In this document: piece by piece, positions 48,876 through 57,154 of the stretch | How the letters are laid out: each line of letters starts with the position of its first letter | How positions within the stretch are numbered: position 1 is the first letter of the stretch | Source of the DNA: Streptomyces sp. Root1304 | Lineage (GTDB): Bacteria > Actinomycetota > Actinomycetes > Streptomycetales > Streptomycetaceae | DNA length: 64,000 bases | Reading direction: 5' to 3' | NCBI RefSeq assembly: GCF_001426405.1 | Contig: NZ_LMEP01000023.1 | Coordinates: 420,940 to 484,939, forward strand | Notes under the pieces: generated by a model | Databases searched by the model: none | The model's input: only the letters and a program-made list of their open reading frames with translations | What the model was told of the DNA's origin: nothing | Position numbers and translations under genes: made by a program

Positions 48876-49636
48876 GCGCCGCGTCCCCGCTCGCCGGCCT
48901 GCGCGCCGTCGTCACCGGCGGTGCCTCCGGCATCGGACTCGCCGTCGCCCGCCTGCTGGACTCCCAGGGCGCCGCCGTCGCGGTCCTCGACCTCGACCCG
49001 GACGCGGTCCCCGGCCCGCTCACCGCCGTCCGCGCCGACGTGGCCGACGACGCCTCCGTGCGTACGGCCGTCGCATCGGCCGCCGCCACCCTCGGCGGCA
49101 TCGACATCCTCGTCAACAACGCCGGCATCGGCGCGGCCGGAACCGTCGAGGACAACCCCGACGACCAGTGGCACGGCGTCCTCGACGTCAACCTCCTCGG
49201 CGTCGTCCGGACGACCCGGGCAGCCCTGCCCCATCTGCGCCGCTCGGAGCACGCCGCCGTCGTCAACATCTGCTCCATCGCGGCGACCGCGGGCCTTCCG
49301 CAGCGCGCCCTCTACTCCGCGAGCAAGGGCGCGGTGCTCTCGCTGACGCTCGCCATGGCCGCCGACCACGTCAGGGAGCGCATCCGGGTCAACTGCGTCA
49401 ACCCCGGCACGGTCGACACCCCCTGGGTCGCCCGCCTCCTCGACGCGGCCGAGGACCCGGCCGCCGAACGCGCGGCGCTCAGCGCCCGCCAGCCCACCGG
49501 CCGGCTCGTCAGCGCCGAGGAGGTCGCCGCCGCGGTCGTCTACCTCGCCTCCCCGGCCGCCGGCTCGGTGACGGGCACCGCCCTCGCCGTCGACGGCGGC
49601 ATGGCGGGACTCCGGCTGCGGCAGGCCACCACATGA
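48872..49636 (+). CDS. Short-chain dehydrogenase, likely 2-keto-3-deoxy-L-fuconate dehydrogenase
   Basis: A 254-residue classical SDR: cofactor motif TGGASGIG (16-23), NNAG, catalytic Ser in ICSIAATAG, YSASK with Tyr and Lys, and NPGTVDTPW. It overlaps the fuconate dehydratase stop by ATGA. In the known L-fucose pathway an SDR oxidises 2-keto-3-deoxy-L-fuconate at C4, and human and Xanthomonas homologues act on the same compound. Position supports the same step here. Confidence 0.88.
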   Translation: MSAASPLAGLRAVVTGGASGIGLAVARLLDSQGAAVAVLDLDPDAVPGPLTAVRADVADDASVRTAVASAAATLGGIDILVNNAGIGAAGTVEDNPDDQWHGVLDVNLLGVVRTTRAALPHLRRSEHAAVVNICSIAATAGLPQRALYSASKGAVLSLTLAMAADHVRERIRVNCVNPGTVDTPWVARLLDAAEDPAAERAALSARQPTGRLVSAEEVAAAVVYLASPAAGSVTGTALAVDGGMAGLRLRQATT

Positions 49637-50676
49637 GCACCCGCGCGCAGCACACCGAACCCGTCGGTCCCACCGGCGCCGAGCGACCCGATCGCGTCCC
49701 CCTCGGCCGGTCCACCGCCTGGACGACCCGTCTGGCCTTCGGCGCGGCCGGCCTGGGCAACCTCTACCGGCCCGTCTCCGACGAGGACGCGACGCGCGCC
49801 CTGACGGCCGCCTGGGACCGGGGCGTCCGGTCGTTCGACACGGCACCCCACTACGGCCTCGGACTGTCCGAACGCCGCCTCGGCGCCTTCCTCAGGGAGC
49901 GGCCCCGGGACTCGTACACCGTCTCGACCAAGGTCGGCCGCTTCCTCGTGCCCGCGCCCGACGCCACCGGCGACGACCTCGCGCACGGCTTCGCGGTGCC
50001 CGCCACTTACCGCAGGGTGTGGGACTTCAGCGCGGACGGCGTCCGCCGCGGCCTGGAGGAGAGCCTCGAACGGCTGGGACTCGACCGCGTCGACACCGTC
50101 CTCCTGCACGACCCCGACGACCACGCCGCACAGGCCCTGGACGAGGCCTACCCCGCCCTGGAACGCCTGCGGTCCGAGGGAACCGTCCGCGCCGTCGGCG
50201 TCGGCATGAACCAGACCGCGGTACCCACCCGCTTCGTCACCGAGACGGACATCGACGTCGTCCTCCTCGCCGGCCGCTACACCCTGCTCGACCAGAGCGG
50301 TCTGGCCGAACTCCTCCCGGCCGCCCACAGCCGCGGCGTGTCGGTCGTCGCCGGCGGGGTCTTCAACTCGGGCCTGCTCGCGGACCCCCGCCCGGGGGCG
50401 ACGTACGACTACGCCACGGCCCCGGACGGCCTGCTGCGGCGAGCCGTCCGCATGCGCGAGATCTGCGAACGCCACGGCGTGCCCCTCAGGGCGGTGGCCG
50501 CCCGCTTCCCGCTCGGCCACCCCGCCGTGGCGGGCGTCCTCCTCGGGCTGCGCAGCGAGGCGGAGGCCTCCGACGCCGCCGACCTGCTGGCCCTGGACAT
50601 CCCGGCGGCGCTCTGGGACGAGCTGCGCGGGGAGGGCCACCTGCCCTCCGAGGCCCCCGTCCCGGTCCGGGGGTGA
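49633..50676 (+). CDS. Aldo/keto reductase, likely L-fucose dehydrogenase
   Basis: 347 residues with the aldo/keto reductase barrel: FGAAGLGNLYRPVSDEDATRALTAAWDRGVRSFDTAPHYGLGLSERRLG (catalytic Asp and Tyr), STKVGR (Lys), and DTVLLHDPDD with the His. It resembles the L-fucose/D-arabinose dehydrogenase group, which oxidises L-fucose at C1 to the lactone with NAD(P). It overlaps the SDR stop by ATGA and precedes the lut genes by seven bases. In this operon it supplies the first oxidation step; a lactonase and a mutarotase are encoded further down. Confidence 0.87.
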   Translation: MSTRAQHTEPVGPTGAERPDRVPLGRSTAWTTRLAFGAAGLGNLYRPVSDEDATRALTAAWDRGVRSFDTAPHYGLGLSERRLGAFLRERPRDSYTVSTKVGRFLVPAPDATGDDLAHGFAVPATYRRVWDFSADGVRRGLEESLERLGLDRVDTVLLHDPDDHAAQALDEAYPALERLRSEGTVRAVGVGMNQTAVPTRFVTETDIDVVLLAGRYTLLDQSGLAELLPAAHSRGVSVVAGGVFNSGLLADPRPGATYDYATAPDGLLRRAVRMREICERHGVPLRAVAARFPLGHPAVAGVLLGLRSEAEASDAADLLALDIPAALWDELRGEGHLPSEAPVPVRG

Positions 50677-50683
50677 GGCGCCG

Positions 50684-51421
50684 ATGAGGATCGCGCTCTT
50701 CGTGACCTGCGTCAACGACACCCTGTTCCCCGGCACCGGCAGGGCGGTGGTGACCCTCCTCGAACGGCTCGGCCACACCGTCGAGTTCCCCCAGGAACAG
50801 ACCTGCTGCGCGCAGATGCACTTCAACACCGGATACCGCCCCGAATCCCTCCCCCTGGTGGAGCGCTTCGCCCGCGTCTTCGCCGGATACGACGCGATCG
50901 TGACGCCCTCCGCCTCCTGCGCGGCGATGATCCGGCACAACCATCCCGTGCTCGCCGCACAGCTCGGCGGCCCCGCCCTGCGGGACGCGGTGGCCGCCGT
51001 CGTCCCCGCGGTGCACGAACTGACCGAGTTCCTCGTCGACGTGCTCGGCGTGACCGACGTGGGCGCCGTGTTCCCGCACCGGGTGACCTACCACCCCACC
51101 TGTCACTCGCTGCGCGGCGTACGACTGGAGGACCGGCCACTGCGCCTCCTGCGCGCGGTCAAGGGCATCGACCTGGTCGAACTGCCCGGGGCGGACTCCT
51201 GCTGCGGCTTCGGCGGAACGTTCGCCCTCAAGAACGCCGACACCTCCACCGCCATGCTCGCCGACAAGATGAGCCGGGTCCTGGGCACCGGGGCCGAGGT
51301 GCTGTGCGCCGCCGACAACTCGTGCCTGATGCACATCGGCGGCGGCCTCGGCCGGCTGAACAGCGGGGTACGCGTCATGCACCTGGCGGAGATCCTGGCG
51401 GCCACCGAGGGGGCGCGGTGA
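50684..51421 (+). CDS. lutA: L-lactate oxidation complex subunit LutA (Fe-S oxidoreductase)
   Basis: The 245-residue protein has two CCG-type cysteine domains: EQTCCAQMHFNTG with SASC, and YHPTCHSLRG with DSCCGFGGTFALKN. This is the LutA/GlpC-like pattern holding iron-sulphur clusters. LutABC oxidises L-lactate to pyruvate at the membrane. Here it removes the L-lactate formed by cleavage of the fucose intermediate. ATG 50684 lies seven bases after the previous stop. Confidence 0.93.
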   Translation: MRIALFVTCVNDTLFPGTGRAVVTLLERLGHTVEFPQEQTCCAQMHFNTGYRPESLPLVERFARVFAGYDAIVTPSASCAAMIRHNHPVLAAQLGGPALRDAVAAVVPAVHELTEFLVDVLGVTDVGAVFPHRVTYHPTCHSLRGVRLEDRPLRLLRAVKGIDLVELPGADSCCGFGGTFALKNADTSTAMLADKMSRVLGTGAEVLCAADNSCLMHIGGGLGRLNSGVRVMHLAEILAATEGAR

Positions 51422-51480
51422 ACCGGAAGCGCGCCGTGCGCCGGAACAGCACGGCGGGCCGGGACGGGGGAGCGCGGTGA
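51418..51480 (+). CDS. 20-codon mini reading frame bridging lutA and lutB
   Basis: GTG 51418 overlaps the lutA stop (GTGA), and the frame ends in TGA 51478-51480, which overlaps the lutB start GTG 51477. It is a very basic 20-residue sequence. GCGCGGTGAACCGG occurs at both ends, so a tandem duplication of the lutB start region created it. It may keep lutB translation coupled to lutA. Confidence 0.4.
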   Translation: MNRKRAVRRNSTAGRDGGAR

Positions 51481-52958
51481 ACCGGGGAAGGAACGGCGGC
51501 GTGGACGAGGGTGACGGCCGGGTCTGGCTCGGCACCCCCGCCTTCCCCGAGGCGGCCCGCGCCGCCCTCGCGGACGGCCGGTTGCGCCACAACCTCCGGC
51601 ACGCCACGACGACCATCCGCGCGAAGCGGCTCGACGCGACCGGCGAGGTGCCGCACTGGGAGGAGCTGCGCGAGGCCGGCGCCGCGATCAAACGCCGTAC
51701 CGCACGCCACCTCGACCACTACCTCGAACAGCTGGAACGCAGCGTCACCGACGCGGGCGGCACCGTCCACTGGGCCGGCGACGCCGCCGAGGCCAACGAG
51801 ATCGTCGCCCGGCTGGTGACCGCCACCGGCGCCCGCGAGGTCGTCAAGGTCAAATCGATGGCCACCCAGGAGATCGGCCTCAACGAAGCACTCGGAGCCG
51901 CCGGGATCACGGCGTACGAGACCGACCTCGCCGAACTCATCGTGCAGCTCGGCGAGGACCGGCCCTCGCACATCCTCGTCCCCGCTATCCACCGCAACCG
52001 CGCCGAGATCCGGGAGGTCTTCAAGGCGCGCATGGGGGAGTGGGGCAGACCCGCGCCGCGGGACCTCGACGACGACCCCAAGGCGCTCGCCGAGGCGGCC
52101 AGACTCCACCTGCGGGAGAAGTTCCTCACGGCCGAGGTGGCGATCTCGGGGGCGAACTTCGCCGCCGCCGACACCGGCACGGTCGCCGTCGTCGAGTCCG
52201 AGGGCAACGGACGCATGTGCCTGACCCTGCCCAGGACGCTGATCACGGTCATGGGCATCGAGAAGGTCGTCCCGCGCTTCGCCGACCTGGAGGTCTTCCT
52301 CCAACTGCTGCCCCGCAGCTCGACGGGCGAGCGGATGAACCCGTACACCTCGCTGTGGACGGGCGTGACCCCGGGCGACGGCCCCCAGGACTTCCATCTC
52401 GTCCTCCTCGACAACGGCCGCACCGACGTCCTCAAGGACACCGTCGGCCGACAGACCCTGGCCTGCATCCGCTGCTCGGCCTGCCTCAACGTCTGCCCCG
52501 TGTACGAGCGCACCGGCGGGCACGCCTACGGCTCCGTGTACCCCGGGCCCATCGGCGCGGTGCTCACCCCGCAGCTCGTGGGCGTCGAGAAGGCCCCGTC
52601 CCTGCCGTTCGCCTCCACCCTGTGCGGCGCCTGCTACGACGCCTGCCCCGTGAAGATCGACATCCCGGACGTACTGGTCCACCTGCGGGCGCGGGTCGTC
52701 GAGGCGGAACGGGAGCGCCGCGCCCTGCCGACACCGGAGGCCCTGGCCATGGCCGCCGCGTCGACCGTCCTCGACTCGCCCACGCTCCTCGGCATCGCCC
52801 AGCGCGCTGCCGCGGCCGGCGGGCGGCTGACGGCCCGCGGCGGACGCATCCGGCGCCTGCCCGGTCTCCTCGGCCGCTGGTCGGCGACGAGGGACACCTC
52901 GCCACCGGCACGCCAGACCTTCCGCGCCTGGTGGCGCGAGAACAGGGAGAGCCGATGA
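51477..52958 (+). CDS. lutB: L-lactate oxidation complex subunit LutB
   Basis: The 493-residue protein has the LutB layout: a DUF162-like N-terminal part (VKVKSMATQEIGLNEALGAAGITAYETDLAELIVQL; ISGANFAAADTGTVAVVESEGNGRM), then two 4Fe-4S motifs, CIRCSACLNVCP near 330 and CGACYDACP near 382, and a C-terminal DUF3390 region. It overlaps lutC by ATGA. The first 13 residues before DGRVWLGTP vary and follow the duplicated start region. Confidence 0.94.
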   Translation: MNRGRNGGVDEGDGRVWLGTPAFPEAARAALADGRLRHNLRHATTTIRAKRLDATGEVPHWEELREAGAAIKRRTARHLDHYLEQLERSVTDAGGTVHWAGDAAEANEIVARLVTATGAREVVKVKSMATQEIGLNEALGAAGITAYETDLAELIVQLGEDRPSHILVPAIHRNRAEIREVFKARMGEWGRPAPRDLDDDPKALAEAARLHLREKFLTAEVAISGANFAAADTGTVAVVESEGNGRMCLTLPRTLITVMGIEKVVPRFADLEVFLQLLPRSSTGERMNPYTSLWTGVTPGDGPQDFHLVLLDNGRTDVLKDTVGRQTLACIRCSACLNVCPVYERTGGHAYGSVYPGPIGAVLTPQLVGVEKAPSLPFASTLCGACYDACPVKIDIPDVLVHLRARVVEAERERRALPTPEALAMAAASTVLDSPTLLGIAQRAAAAGGRLTARGGRIRRLPGLLGRWSATRDTSPPARQTFRAWWRENRESR

Positions 52959-53737
52959 CCGACCCCACGACGGACCGCCGCCGATCCGCGAACGACCCCG
53001 CCGAGGACGACCGTCCCGGGCGTACGGGCACCCGGCGTACGGACATCGGCCGTACGGACACCGCCCGCGCGGCCGTCCTCGGCCGCGTCCGGGCCGCCCT
53101 CCGTGACGTTCCCGCCGACGAGACACCCGCGGACGTCCCCGTCCCGCGCGACCACCTCCGGACCACCCCGCCGGACGACATCGTCGCCCACTTCGCCGAA
53201 CGCGTCTCCGACTACCGCGCCACCGTCGTGCGCTGTGCCCCGGCGGACGTGGCACGGACCGTGGCCGACCTCCTCGAACGCCGGGGCGTACGGCGCGTCG
53301 TCGTACCCGACGGCTTCCCGCCGGAGTTTCTGACCCGCACCGACGTCGACCTCGTCAGGGACGCCCCGCCCCTGTCCGTACGAGAACTCGACGCCGTCGA
53401 CTGCACGTTGACCACGGTGGCCGTCGCCATCGCCGAGACGGGGACGGTCGTCCTCGACGCCGGCCCCGGCCAGGGCCGCAGGGCGCTGACCCTGGTCCCC
53501 GACCACCACCTCTGCGTGGTCCGCCCGGAGCAGATCGTCCCCGACGTGCCGGAGGCCCTCGCCCGCCTGGACCCGCGACGGCCCCTGACCCTCGTCTCCG
53601 GGCCCTCGGCCACCAGCGACATCGAACTGAGCCGCGTCGAAGGCGTGCACGGGCCCCGGACCCTCGACATCGTCCTGGTCACCCCCGAGACCCCCGACAC
53701 CCTCGACCTCCCCGACACCTCTGGAGCACGCCGATGA
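52955..53737 (+). CDS. lutC: L-lactate oxidation complex subunit LutC
   Basis: 260 residues with a DUF162 (LutC) domain. The N-terminal 50 residues are an Arg/Thr/Asp-rich extension with repeated RRTD/GRTD units. The core reads DCTLTTVAVAIAETGTVVLDAGPGQGRRALTLVPDHHLCVVRPEQIV and ends with the family signature SGPSATSDIELSRVEGVHGPRTL. Both ends overlap neighbours by ATGA. Confidence 0.94.
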   Translation: MTDPTTDRRRSANDPAEDDRPGRTGTRRTDIGRTDTARAAVLGRVRAALRDVPADETPADVPVPRDHLRTTPPDDIVAHFAERVSDYRATVVRCAPADVARTVADLLERRGVRRVVVPDGFPPEFLTRTDVDLVRDAPPLSVRELDAVDCTLTTVAVAIAETGTVVLDAGPGQGRRALTLVPDHHLCVVRPEQIVPDVPEALARLDPRRPLTLVSGPSATSDIELSRVEGVHGPRTLDIVLVTPETPDTLDLPDTSGARR

Positions 53738-54045
53738 GGATCGCCCTGCACACCCGCGTCCGCGAGGACCGCGTCGCCGCCTACGAGGAGGCCCACCGCG
53801 AGGTACCCACCGAGCTGACCGAGGCGATCCGCGCGGCCGGCTGCGCCTCCTGGACGATCTGGCGCAGCGGCACGGAGCTCTTCCACCTGATCGACTGCGA
53901 GGACTACGCCCGGCTCCTCGCCCAGCTGGAGAAGCTGCCCGTCAACATCGCCTGGCAGGCGCGGATGGCCGAACTGCTGGACGTCGTGCACGACTACTCC
54001 GACGAAGGCGCGGGGGCAGGACTGCCCGTGGTGTGGCAGCTGTGA
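53734..54045 (+). CDS. L-rhamnose/L-fucose mutarotase (RhaM-like, DUF718)
   Basis: A 103-residue dimeric alpha/beta-barrel protein: RIALHTRVREDRVAAYEEAHREVPTELTEAIRAAGCASWTIWRSGTELFHLIDCEDY, then NIAWQARMAELLDV. These proteins speed up exchange of the alpha and beta anomers of 6-deoxy-hexoses. Fucosidase releases one anomer and the dehydrogenase uses one, so a mutarotase is expected here. It overlaps lutC and the lactonase gene. Confidence 0.9.
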   Translation: MRIALHTRVREDRVAAYEEAHREVPTELTEAIRAAGCASWTIWRSGTELFHLIDCEDYARLLAQLEKLPVNIAWQARMAELLDVVHDYSDEGAGAGLPVVWQL

Positions 54046-54899
54046 ACGACCCCCTGCTCGTCGACGCCCACCACCACCTCTGGGACCTCTCCGTACGAGA
54101 CCAGGACTGGATCACCGGGCCCGCGCTCGCCCCGCTGCGCCGCACCTTCACGGAGGGCGACCTGAGGGCGGAGGCCGCTGCCTCGGGGGTGACGGCCACC
54201 GTGCTCGTACAGACGGTGACCGCGGCCGAGGAGACCCCCGAGATGCTCCTCGTCGCCCGCGACAGCGCCCTCGTCGCCGGGGTGGTGGGCTGGACGGACC
54301 TCACGGCACCCGGCGTCGCCGACACCCTGGCCGCGCTACGGGAAGGGCCCGGCGGCCGGCACCTGGTGGGCATCCGCCACCAGGTCCAGTCCGAACCCGA
54401 CCCCGAGTGGCTGCTGCGCCCCGACGTCCTGCGCGGTCTCCGGGCGGTGGCCGCCGCCGGTCTCGCGTACGACCTGGTGATCCTCCCGCACCAGCTTCCG
54501 GCCGCGACCGGAGCGGCGACGGAGCTGCCCGGACTGACCTTCGTCCTCGACCACGCGGCGAAACCGCCGATCGCGAGCGGTGAACTCGAACCCTGGGCGG
54601 CCCGGCTGCGGGCCTTCGCCGCCCGGCCGAACACCGTGTGCAAGCTGTCGGGCCTGCTCACCGAGGCCGACCCGCGCACGTGGACGGTGGCGGACCTGCG
54701 CCCGTACGCCGACACCCTTCTCGACGCCTTCGGCCCGCACCGGCTGATGTTCGGCTCGGACTGGCCGGTGTGCACCCTGGCGACGTCCTACGGGCGGACG
54801 CTCGCGACCGCCGGGGAACTCACGGACGCCCTGAGCAGCGCCGAGCGCCGGGCGGTGTTCGGCGGCACGGCCGTGGCGACGTACCGGCTGGAGGGGTGA
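54042..54899 (+). CDS. Amidohydrolase family 2, likely L-fucono-1,5-lactonase
   Basis: 285 residues, GTG 54042 overlapping the mutarotase stop. The metal motif is VDAHHHLWDL at the N-terminus; VGIRHQVQSEPDPEWLL, VLDHAAKPPI, CKLSGLLTEAD and LMFGSDWPVCTLATSYG follow, the last with the catalytic Asp. This cog3618-type group includes L-fuconolactonase from Burkholderia. It opens the lactone made by the fucose dehydrogenase, giving L-fuconate. It is the last gene of the operon and is followed by a hairpin. Confidence 0.9.
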   Translation: MNDPLLVDAHHHLWDLSVRDQDWITGPALAPLRRTFTEGDLRAEAAASGVTATVLVQTVTAAEETPEMLLVARDSALVAGVVGWTDLTAPGVADTLAALREGPGGRHLVGIRHQVQSEPDPEWLLRPDVLRGLRAVAAAGLAYDLVILPHQLPAATGAATELPGLTFVLDHAAKPPIASGELEPWAARLRAFAARPNTVCKLSGLLTEADPRTWTVADLRPYADTLLDAFGPHRLMFGSDWPVCTLATSYGRTLATAGELTDALSSAERRAVFGGTAVATYRLEG

Positions 54900-54928
54900 C
54901 GCGCCCCGTCCGGGACGTCCGCGTCACC
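54895..54928. terminator. Terminator at the end of the fucose operon
   Basis: GGTGACGCG and CGCGTCACC form a 9-bp stem across the stop codon region; the opposing DUF2071 gene ends in the same hairpin. Confidence 0.65.
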
Positions 54929-55724
54929 GCCCGGGAACGCCGCCGTCCCGCTGTCGCGGCACGAACGCCCGGGGCTCCCGGGGCGGACCGCTGAAGCGGA
55001 CCGGGACGCCCGGGGAGTACAGCACGCTCACCGGCGCCCCGAGCGGCCGCTCCAGACCGGCCGCGGCGAGCAGCGACTCGTCGCAGTCGAGGAGGCGGGC
55101 GCGGTGCAGCGGCCAGCGGGGGTGGGTGTTCGGAAGGTAGAGCGACCGCCCCAGGAACGAGCTGTGCAGGCCCCAGCGGGCGGTCAGGAAGTGTTCGAGA
55201 TCCGTGGGCTCCTCGACCCGCTCGCCGACGGACACGCTGATCGCGCTGTGCGCGCCCCGGGGGCCGGGCCAGCGCCGCCGGCTCGTGTACGTCACGGTCG
55301 GGCCGTCCTGCCGGACGCTCATCCGCGACCACACGTAGGGCAGGCGGAACGCCCAGCGCCCGACGGCCACGGGGAGGAGCCGGGACGCGTCGAGGGAGCG
55401 GAAGACGACGCCCCGGCGCCCGTGGGCGTCGACGGAGTACAGCCGGACGTTGGTCTCCGGGAACGACCCCAGATAGGGCACCCCGGGAAGCCGGAACCAG
55501 CCCACCCGGTGCATGCGGAAGGCCACGAGACCCACGTACGTGAACCCGTCGAAGGTGTCCGGCACGGTACCGGCGGGCAGGAGCGGGGCGACCGCCGTGG
55601 GCTCCACGGGCCAGTGGAGGAACGCCAGGTCCAGCCAGGACTGGGTGAGCAGGGTGAGGTCCGTGCGGTGCGGCGGATCGGCCGACACGGGCTCGGGCGG
55701 CACGGCCCGCGGGGACTGCGGCAT
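54924..55724 (-). CDS. DUF2071 family protein (YqjF-like)
   Basis: The 266-residue protein shows the DUF2071 pattern: LLTQSWLDLAFLHWPVEPTAVAPLLPAGTVPDTFDGFTYVGLVAFRM, FPETNVRLYSVDAHGRRGVVFRSLDASRLLPV, and LTARWGLHSS...LPNTHPRWPLHRARL. The acetoacetate decarboxylase-like fold is known but the function is not. The start ATG 55724 has only a weak ribosome binding site. It is convergent with the fucose operon and does not belong to it. Confidence 0.82.
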   Translation of the reverse strand: MPQSPRAVPPEPVSADPPHRTDLTLLTQSWLDLAFLHWPVEPTAVAPLLPAGTVPDTFDGFTYVGLVAFRMHRVGWFRLPGVPYLGSFPETNVRLYSVDAHGRRGVVFRSLDASRLLPVAVGRWAFRLPYVWSRMSVRQDGPTVTYTSRRRWPGPRGAHSAISVSVGERVEEPTDLEHFLTARWGLHSSFLGRSLYLPNTHPRWPLHRARLLDCDESLLAAAGLERPLGAPVSVLYSPGVPVRFSGPPREPRAFVPRQRDGGVPGR

Positions 55725-55926
55725 CGCAGCAGTATCCCGTGCGGCCGACGCCGATGTCACCCGGGCCGTGACCGGACGGGCGGACGACACCGGCGGCGGC
55801 CGTGACCGGACGACGGGGAGACGACACCGGCGGCTCGTCCCGCCGGCCGGCCAGGTCCTCCCCGACCGCCCCGACCGGGGCCGTCGGGGAGGACCACGCC
55901 GCCCCGGTCGTCGTCGAGCCGAGGGG

Positions 55927-57090
55927 TCAGGGGGAGACCGTCGCCGCCGGCGGGGTCCAGCGGCGGGTGCGGGGCGCCGCGCCCGCGACGCCGTATTCCT
56001 CCCTGAGGTTCTCGGGGACGGCGTAGTGCATGACCCGCCCGCGCGTGAGCGAGGACAGCTCGAAGAGGGTCGTGAGATGGCCGAGCCGGTCCAGGGCCCA
56101 GCCGCCCAGCGGCGAACGGTCCTCGATGGTCTCCAGCACGCCCAGGAGGTGCGGCACCGCCTTCACGGCGGTGTCCCAGGGCGTGCGGGCGACCTCCAGC
56201 CAGTCGGCGCAGGTGTCCCCGACGAGGTAGCGCACCAGCGCGGGGACCACCGGGTCGAACAGGGTGCCGGGCACGATGTCCTCGTAGAGGTCGATCAGCT
56301 GCCGGGTCAGATGGACGCCCTCCGGGGACGGCCCCATGTGCCGCACCATGTACCGGTCGAGGAAGTCCCGTGCCTCGTCGAGGGACTTGGGCACGGCCTC
56401 CTGGTCGACGCCGAGCATGGCGCCGACCACCCGCCACGCGTAGTAGTAGGCCGCCGCGCCCTCCTCGGACATGTGGATGCCGAGCCGGTGCAGGCTGTCC
56501 AGGACGAGCATCGAGAAGAACATCTGCCCGCCGATCATGTCCTCCTGGCAGATCGGCACCCCCGCCGTCTCCGGGTCCCAGCGGTTCGCGCGGATCAGAT
56601 GGTGACGGATGGAGGCGTGGAGCAGACGCACCTTCTGCGCGGCCGGGATGAAGCGGCTGCCGGCCTCGAAGGCGTCGGGCTGCATCAGCTGGACGGTGAA
56701 CTGGCCGGTCGCCGCCATCCGCGTGGACGGATAGTTCAGCCCGTGCGTCGCCGACAGCAGCTTCGCCACGTGCGGGACGAGGTAGCAGGCCGGCATGGAC
56801 GCGAAGGACAGGGCGGTGGCGATGTGCACGTTGTTGTCTATGAAGAACAGCCGCGCCTTCTCCATCTCGTCCCAGTCCACCCAGGACGGCGGGGCCTCGG
56901 TGGCCCGCAGGTACTCCTTCGCGACCTCGGGCAGCCCCTCCGGCAGCGGAGCGCCGGCGGTGGAGACGAAGCGCATCAGGGTGTTGAAGGTGCCCGACTC
57001 GCCGCGTTCGAACAGCGCGGCGACGGTGGCGTCGGCGAGTTCGTCGCCGCTCTGCCGCAGGGCGTTCATCGACGCCTCGGTGGGGGACAT
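55927..57090 (-). CDS. MpaB/rubber-oxygenase-like DUF2236 protein
   Basis: 387 residues, ATG 57090 after AAGGAG. The protein has the latex-clearing/MpaB core: GTFNTLMRFVSTAGAPL, ARLFFIDNNVHIATALSFASMPACYLVPHVAKLLSATHGLNYPSTRMAATGQFTVQLM, then VRLLHASIRHHLIRANRWD (candidate haem-binding His near the RHH), ICQEDMIGGQMFFSMLVLDSLHRLGI and YYYAWRVVGAMLGV. Fungal MpaB cleaves a prenyl side chain oxidatively and rubber oxygenase Lcp cleaves polyisoprene. The gene follows a polyprenyl synthetase on the same strand, so the enzyme probably oxidises or cleaves the prenyl chain made by its neighbour. Confidence 0.85.
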   Translation of the reverse strand: MSPTEASMNALRQSGDELADATVAALFERGESGTFNTLMRFVSTAGAPLPEGLPEVAKEYLRATEAPPSWVDWDEMEKARLFFIDNNVHIATALSFASMPACYLVPHVAKLLSATHGLNYPSTRMAATGQFTVQLMQPDAFEAGSRFIPAAQKVRLLHASIRHHLIRANRWDPETAGVPICQEDMIGGQMFFSMLVLDSLHRLGIHMSEEGAAAYYYAWRVVGAMLGVDQEAVPKSLDEARDFLDRYMVRHMGPSPEGVHLTRQLIDLYEDIVPGTLFDPVVPALVRYLVGDTCADWLEVARTPWDTAVKAVPHLLGVLETIEDRSPLGGWALDRLGHLTTLFELSSLTRGRVMHYAVPENLREEYGVAGAAPRTRRWTPPAATVSP

Positions 57091-57154
57091 GACGGGACTC
57101 CTTGGGCGGGGGCGAAGGGGGACGGGTGGGGCGGGGCGCGGTACGGGCGACCGG

